8,316 nt of DNA from DASQDN01 sp035630195 (GTDB lineage Bacteria > Acidobacteriota > Terriglobia > Bryobacterales > Bryobacteraceae). Location of the stretch: assembly GCA_035630195.1 (NCBI GenBank), contig DASQLD010000393.1:1-8316 (forward strand), written 5' to 3'. Below are positions 5,722 to 8,316 of the stretch, piece by piece. Numbering within the stretch: the first letter of the stretch is position 1; every line of letters starts with the position of its first letter. Made by a program: the position numbers and the translations under genes. Below the pieces are notes generated by a model. It saw only the letters and a program-made list of their open reading frames with translations. It was not told the origin of the DNA and made no database searches.

Positions 5722-6993
5722 GTGAAGCGTGCCGGATCCGACGACTCGTTGCGTTGTTCTTTTTGTCATAAGAGTCAGGACGTCGTAGGTAAGCTGATCT
5801 CCTCCCCCAGCGACTACCCTCGAGCCTACATCTGCGATGAATGCATCGCCGTTTGCAATTCCATCCTGGAGGATGACCGCCAGGATCAACCTTATGGGGC
5901 GCCACATAAGCTCCCCAAACCGCTCGAGCTAAAGGAATATCTCGATCAATACGTTATTGGTCAGGAAGCAACTAAGAAGAAGCTCGCTGTTGCGGTCTAT
6001 AACCATTACAAGCGCATTCAGATGAATAAGCAGCGCGGGGGCGATGTCGAGCTCTCCAAGTCGAATATTCTTCTGATTGGACCGACCGGAACCGGGAAGA
6101 CGCTGCTTGCGCAAACGTTGGCGCGTATCCTTGACGTTCCGTTCGCGATTGTCGATGCGACCACGCTAACAGAAGCGGGATATGTCGGCGAAGACGTTGA
6201 GAACATCGTTCTCCGTTTGCTGCAGAACTCCGATTGGGACGTGCAGCGATGCCAGCAGGGAATTATCTATATCGATGAAATCGATAAGATCGGCCGCAAG
6301 GACGAAAACCCGTCGATCACTCGTGATGTATCGGGCGAAGGTGTCCAGCAGGCGCTTCTGAAGATTCTCGAAGGTACGATCGCCAATGTGCCTCCGCAGG
6401 GTGGCCGCAAGCATCCGCATCAGGAGTTCACCCCAGTCGACACGACGAACATTCTATTTATCTGTGGTGGAGCGTTCGTTGGGCTCGATAAGGTGATTTC
6501 GCGCCGCGTGGGTACGCGGGCAATGGGATTCTCAGGGCCTGAGGACAATACAGACAGCACAACACGACGCCCGCATCCGCGTCGTGATATGACTTTGATG
6601 GAGCAGATTCAGCCGGTGGACCTGATCAAGTTCGGTTTCATCCCCGAATTCATCGGCCGTTTGCCTGTTGTCGGAATGCTGGAAGATTTGGACCGCGAAG
6701 CATTGGTTCAGATTCTGACGAAGCCGAAGAACTCGATCATACGTCAGTACCAGAAGCTGTTCGAGTTTGAAAATGTTAGACTGAGATTTACCGACGACGC
6801 GCTGGAGGCCATCGCTCAGCTCGCTATGGAGCGAAAGGTTGGCGCGCGCGGTCTTCGCATGATTCTTGAAGATCTGATGCTGGATCTGATGTACTATCTT
6901 CCTTCGTATAAGAAAGTCAGGGAGTTTCTGGTTACGAAAGAGATGGTGCTGACGCAGAAGATCAATGTGACACTACTCGAGAAGGCGGGCTAA
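5722..6993 (+). CDS. clpX: ClpX, ATP-dependent unfoldase of the ClpXP protease
   Basis: A hexameric AAA+ ring that recognises tagged proteins, unfolds them and feeds them to ClpP. The 423 residues show an N-terminal zinc domain (C12, C15, C38, C41), Walker A GPTGTGKT (120-127), the pore-1 loop GYVGED (153-158), Walker B IIYIDEID (181-188), the RKH loop (229-231), the arginine finger in FIGRLP (R313) and the sensor-2 motif GARGLR (R376). The zinc domain is four residues longer between its cysteine pairs than in E. coli. The ClpP-docking loop reads MGF (268-270) instead of the common IGF or LGF, and a charged, arginine-rich stretch follows at about 273-290. It starts with GTG and has a good ribosome binding site. 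clpP, its usual upstream neighbour, is absent here; lon follows after 79 bases. Confidence 0.97.
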   Translation: MKRAGSDDSLRCSFCHKSQDVVGKLISSPSDYPRAYICDECIAVCNSILEDDRQDQPYGAPHKLPKPLELKEYLDQYVIGQEATKKKLAVAVYNHYKRIQMNKQRGGDVELSKSNILLIGPTGTGKTLLAQTLARILDVPFAIVDATTLTEAGYVGEDVENIVLRLLQNSDWDVQRCQQGIIYIDEIDKIGRKDENPSITRDVSGEGVQQALLKILEGTIANVPPQGGRKHPHQEFTPVDTTNILFICGGAFVGLDKVISRRVGTRAMGFSGPEDNTDSTTRRPHPRRDMTLMEQIQPVDLIKFGFIPEFIGRLPVVGMLEDLDREALVQILTKPKNSIIRQYQKLFEFENVRLRFTDDALEAIAQLAMERKVGARGLRMILEDLMLDLMYYLPSYKKVREFLVTKEMVLTQKINVTLLEKAG

Positions 6994-7005
6994 GAAGAGC
7001 CCGCC
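6984..7005 (+). other. Perfect hairpin across the clpX stop codon
   Basis: GGCGGGCT (6984-6991) pairs perfectly with AGCCCGCC (6998-7005) around a six-base loop. The TAA stop (6991-6993) begins in the stem. No run of T follows, so it is not a classic terminator. It may partly end clpX transcripts, protect their 3' ends, or tune readthrough into lon. Confidence 0.6.
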
Positions 7006-7072
7006 ACCTATCCGGCGACAGACTTCGAGCCGCGAATCTGACTGTTGGTTCGTGCTTCTGTATCACAAACAC

Positions 7073-8316
7073 ATGCTCACCTCGAAAGAGAAATCCGATA
7101 CAAGACGATTGCCGATGATGCCCATCCGGGACGTCGTCATCTTTCCGTACATGATGACGCCGTTTGTCGTCGGCCGCGATTCGAGCGTCCGCGCCCTCGA
7201 GGAAGCATTGGCCGGCGACAAGAAGATTTTCCTTGCTACTCAACATGATGCAAGCGTCGATGAGCCCAGGCCAGATGAGATTTATTCGGTCGGGACTATC
7301 GCGAACATCGTTCAAAGCTTGAAGTTGCCTGATGGCAATATCAAGGTACTGGTGGAAGGGGTTGAGCGGGCCAAGGTGGTCTCGGTTGGCGAAGATGAGG
7401 GGTTTTTCCGCGCGGTCGTACGCACTTTCCAGTACCGCGTTGAGTCAGGTACCCAGCTGGATTCGCTGACGAGCCGAGTGACAAGTCTATTCGAGCAGTA
7501 TGTCAAGCTGAGCCAGAATCTGAATTACGAGACGATGATCGCTGCGATTCGTGTGGACGAGCCAGGCAAGCTGGCGGACACGGTCGGGGCGAACCTGCAA
7601 CTCAACATCGAGGAAAAGCAGGAGCTGCTCGAAATTTTCGATCCGATCGACCGGCTCACCCGCGTTGCCGAGATGCTCGACATCGAAATCGAGAAGCTCA
7701 ACGTCGATCGTACGATTCAGGGTCGCGTGAAGCGCCAGATGGAGCGCGCGCAAAAAGAGTATTACCTCAACGAGAAGATCAAAGCCATTCAGAAAGAACT
7801 CGGCCGCGGCGAAAAGAGCGAATTCGACGAGCTGAAGAAGAAGATCGAAGCCGCCGGGATGACCAAGGACGCTTACGACAAGGCGCTTGCCGAGTTGAAG
7901 CGTCTGGAGCAAATGCCGCCCATGTCGGCGGAATCAACCGTCTCGCGCAATTATCTCGACTGGCTTCTGGCGGTACCGTGGAGGAAGAAAAGCAAGGAAA
8001 TTCGCGATCTGAAATTCGCGCAGGAAGTGCTCGAGTCAGACCATTACGGGCTTGAAAAAATCAAGGAACGCATCCTTGAATTTCTCGCCGTGCGTCGTTT
8101 GGTCAAGAATCCCAAAGGCTCTATTCTCTGCTTCGTCGGACCTCCCGGTGTTGGAAAGACATCGCTCGGGATGTCGATTGCGAAGGCGACCGGGCGGAAA
8201 TTTGTGAGAATGTCGCTGGGCGGCGTGCGAGACGAGGCCGAGATTCGCGGTCATCGCCGTACGTATATTGGCGCCCTACCCGGTCAATTGATCCAGATGA
8301 TGAAAAAAGCCGGTAC
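7073..8316 (+). CDS. lon: Lon protease, N-terminal half (runs off the window)
   Basis: Lon is a cytosolic AAA+ serine protease that degrades misfolded and regulatory proteins. 414 codons are visible. The LON substrate-binding domain starts at about residue 13 (LPMMPIRDVVIFP), the coiled-coil linker region covers about 200-300, and the AAA+ domain begins after it, with Walker A GPPGVGKT (356-363) and the pore-loop YIG (Y398). Both fall at the same numbers as in E. coli Lon (K362, Y398), which supports ATG 7073; an in-frame GTG at 7052 would add only seven residues and also lacks a ribosome binding site. Walker B and the Ser-Lys protease domain lie beyond the right edge. No frameshift is seen. 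It lies 79 bases after clpX on the same strand and could be read with it or from its own promoter; I found no clear promoter. Confidence 0.96.
   Translation, partial: MLTSKEKSDTRRLPMMPIRDVVIFPYMMTPFVVGRDSSVRALEEALAGDKKIFLATQHDASVDEPRPDEIYSVGTIANIVQSLKLPDGNIKVLVEGVERAKVVSVGEDEGFFRAVVRTFQYRVESGTQLDSLTSRVTSLFEQYVKLSQNLNYETMIAAIRVDEPGKLADTVGANLQLNIEEKQELLEIFDPIDRLTRVAEMLDIEIEKLNVDRTIQGRVKRQMERAQKEYYLNEKIKAIQKELGRGEKSEFDELKKKIEAAGMTKDAYDKALAELKRLEQMPPMSAESTVSRNYLDWLLAVPWRKKSKEIRDLKFAQEVLESDHYGLEKIKERILEFLAVRRLVKNPKGSILCFVGPPGVGKTSLGMSIAKATGRKFVRMSLGGVRDEAEIRGHRRTYIGALPGQLIQMMKKAG

Overview
The window reads as chromosomal DNA from a free-living Gram-negative-type bacterium. I lean towards Acidobacteriota (Solibacter/Bryobacter-like), because the trigger factor, MetK and ClpX read like sequences I remember from that group. 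This is recollection, not a search result. The layout is accessory on the left and housekeeping on the right.

Positions 1-525 hold the last codons of a probable DDE transposase (2-130), then about 400 bases with no convincing gene but with two similar TTGACAA-centred repeats that could be insertion-sequence ends. Next, on the minus strand, is a Fic-family AMP-transferase gene (526-1737) with an N-terminal inhibitory motif and a probable C-terminal winged helix. It diverges from a small cupin gene (1865-2236). The gap between them contains an AT-rich stretch flanked on both sides by 12-bp-phased copies of ATGTCCGCTT, which looks like an operator array for one or both genes.

The rest is core physiology. 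metK (S-adenosylmethionine synthetase, 2421-3584) has a good ribosome binding site, a likely promoter with a leader of about 125 nt, and a strong rho-independent terminator. tig (trigger factor, 3737-5059) may really start a few codons further upstream at a non-AUG codon. clpX (5722-6993, GTG start) and the first half of lon (7073 to the window edge) follow. Trigger factor meets chains at the ribosome exit, ClpX unfolds substrates for ClpP, and Lon degrades misfolded proteins, so this is a protein quality-control cluster of the common tig-clpP-clpX-lon type.

The notable departure is that clpP is absent. Its usual slot holds a Uma2-family (DUF820) nuclease-fold gene on the opposite strand, whose stop codon directly abuts that of tig. 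I saw no tRNA, rRNA, CRISPR array or recognisable riboswitch. The most unusual structure is the phased repeat array at the fic/cupin junction.
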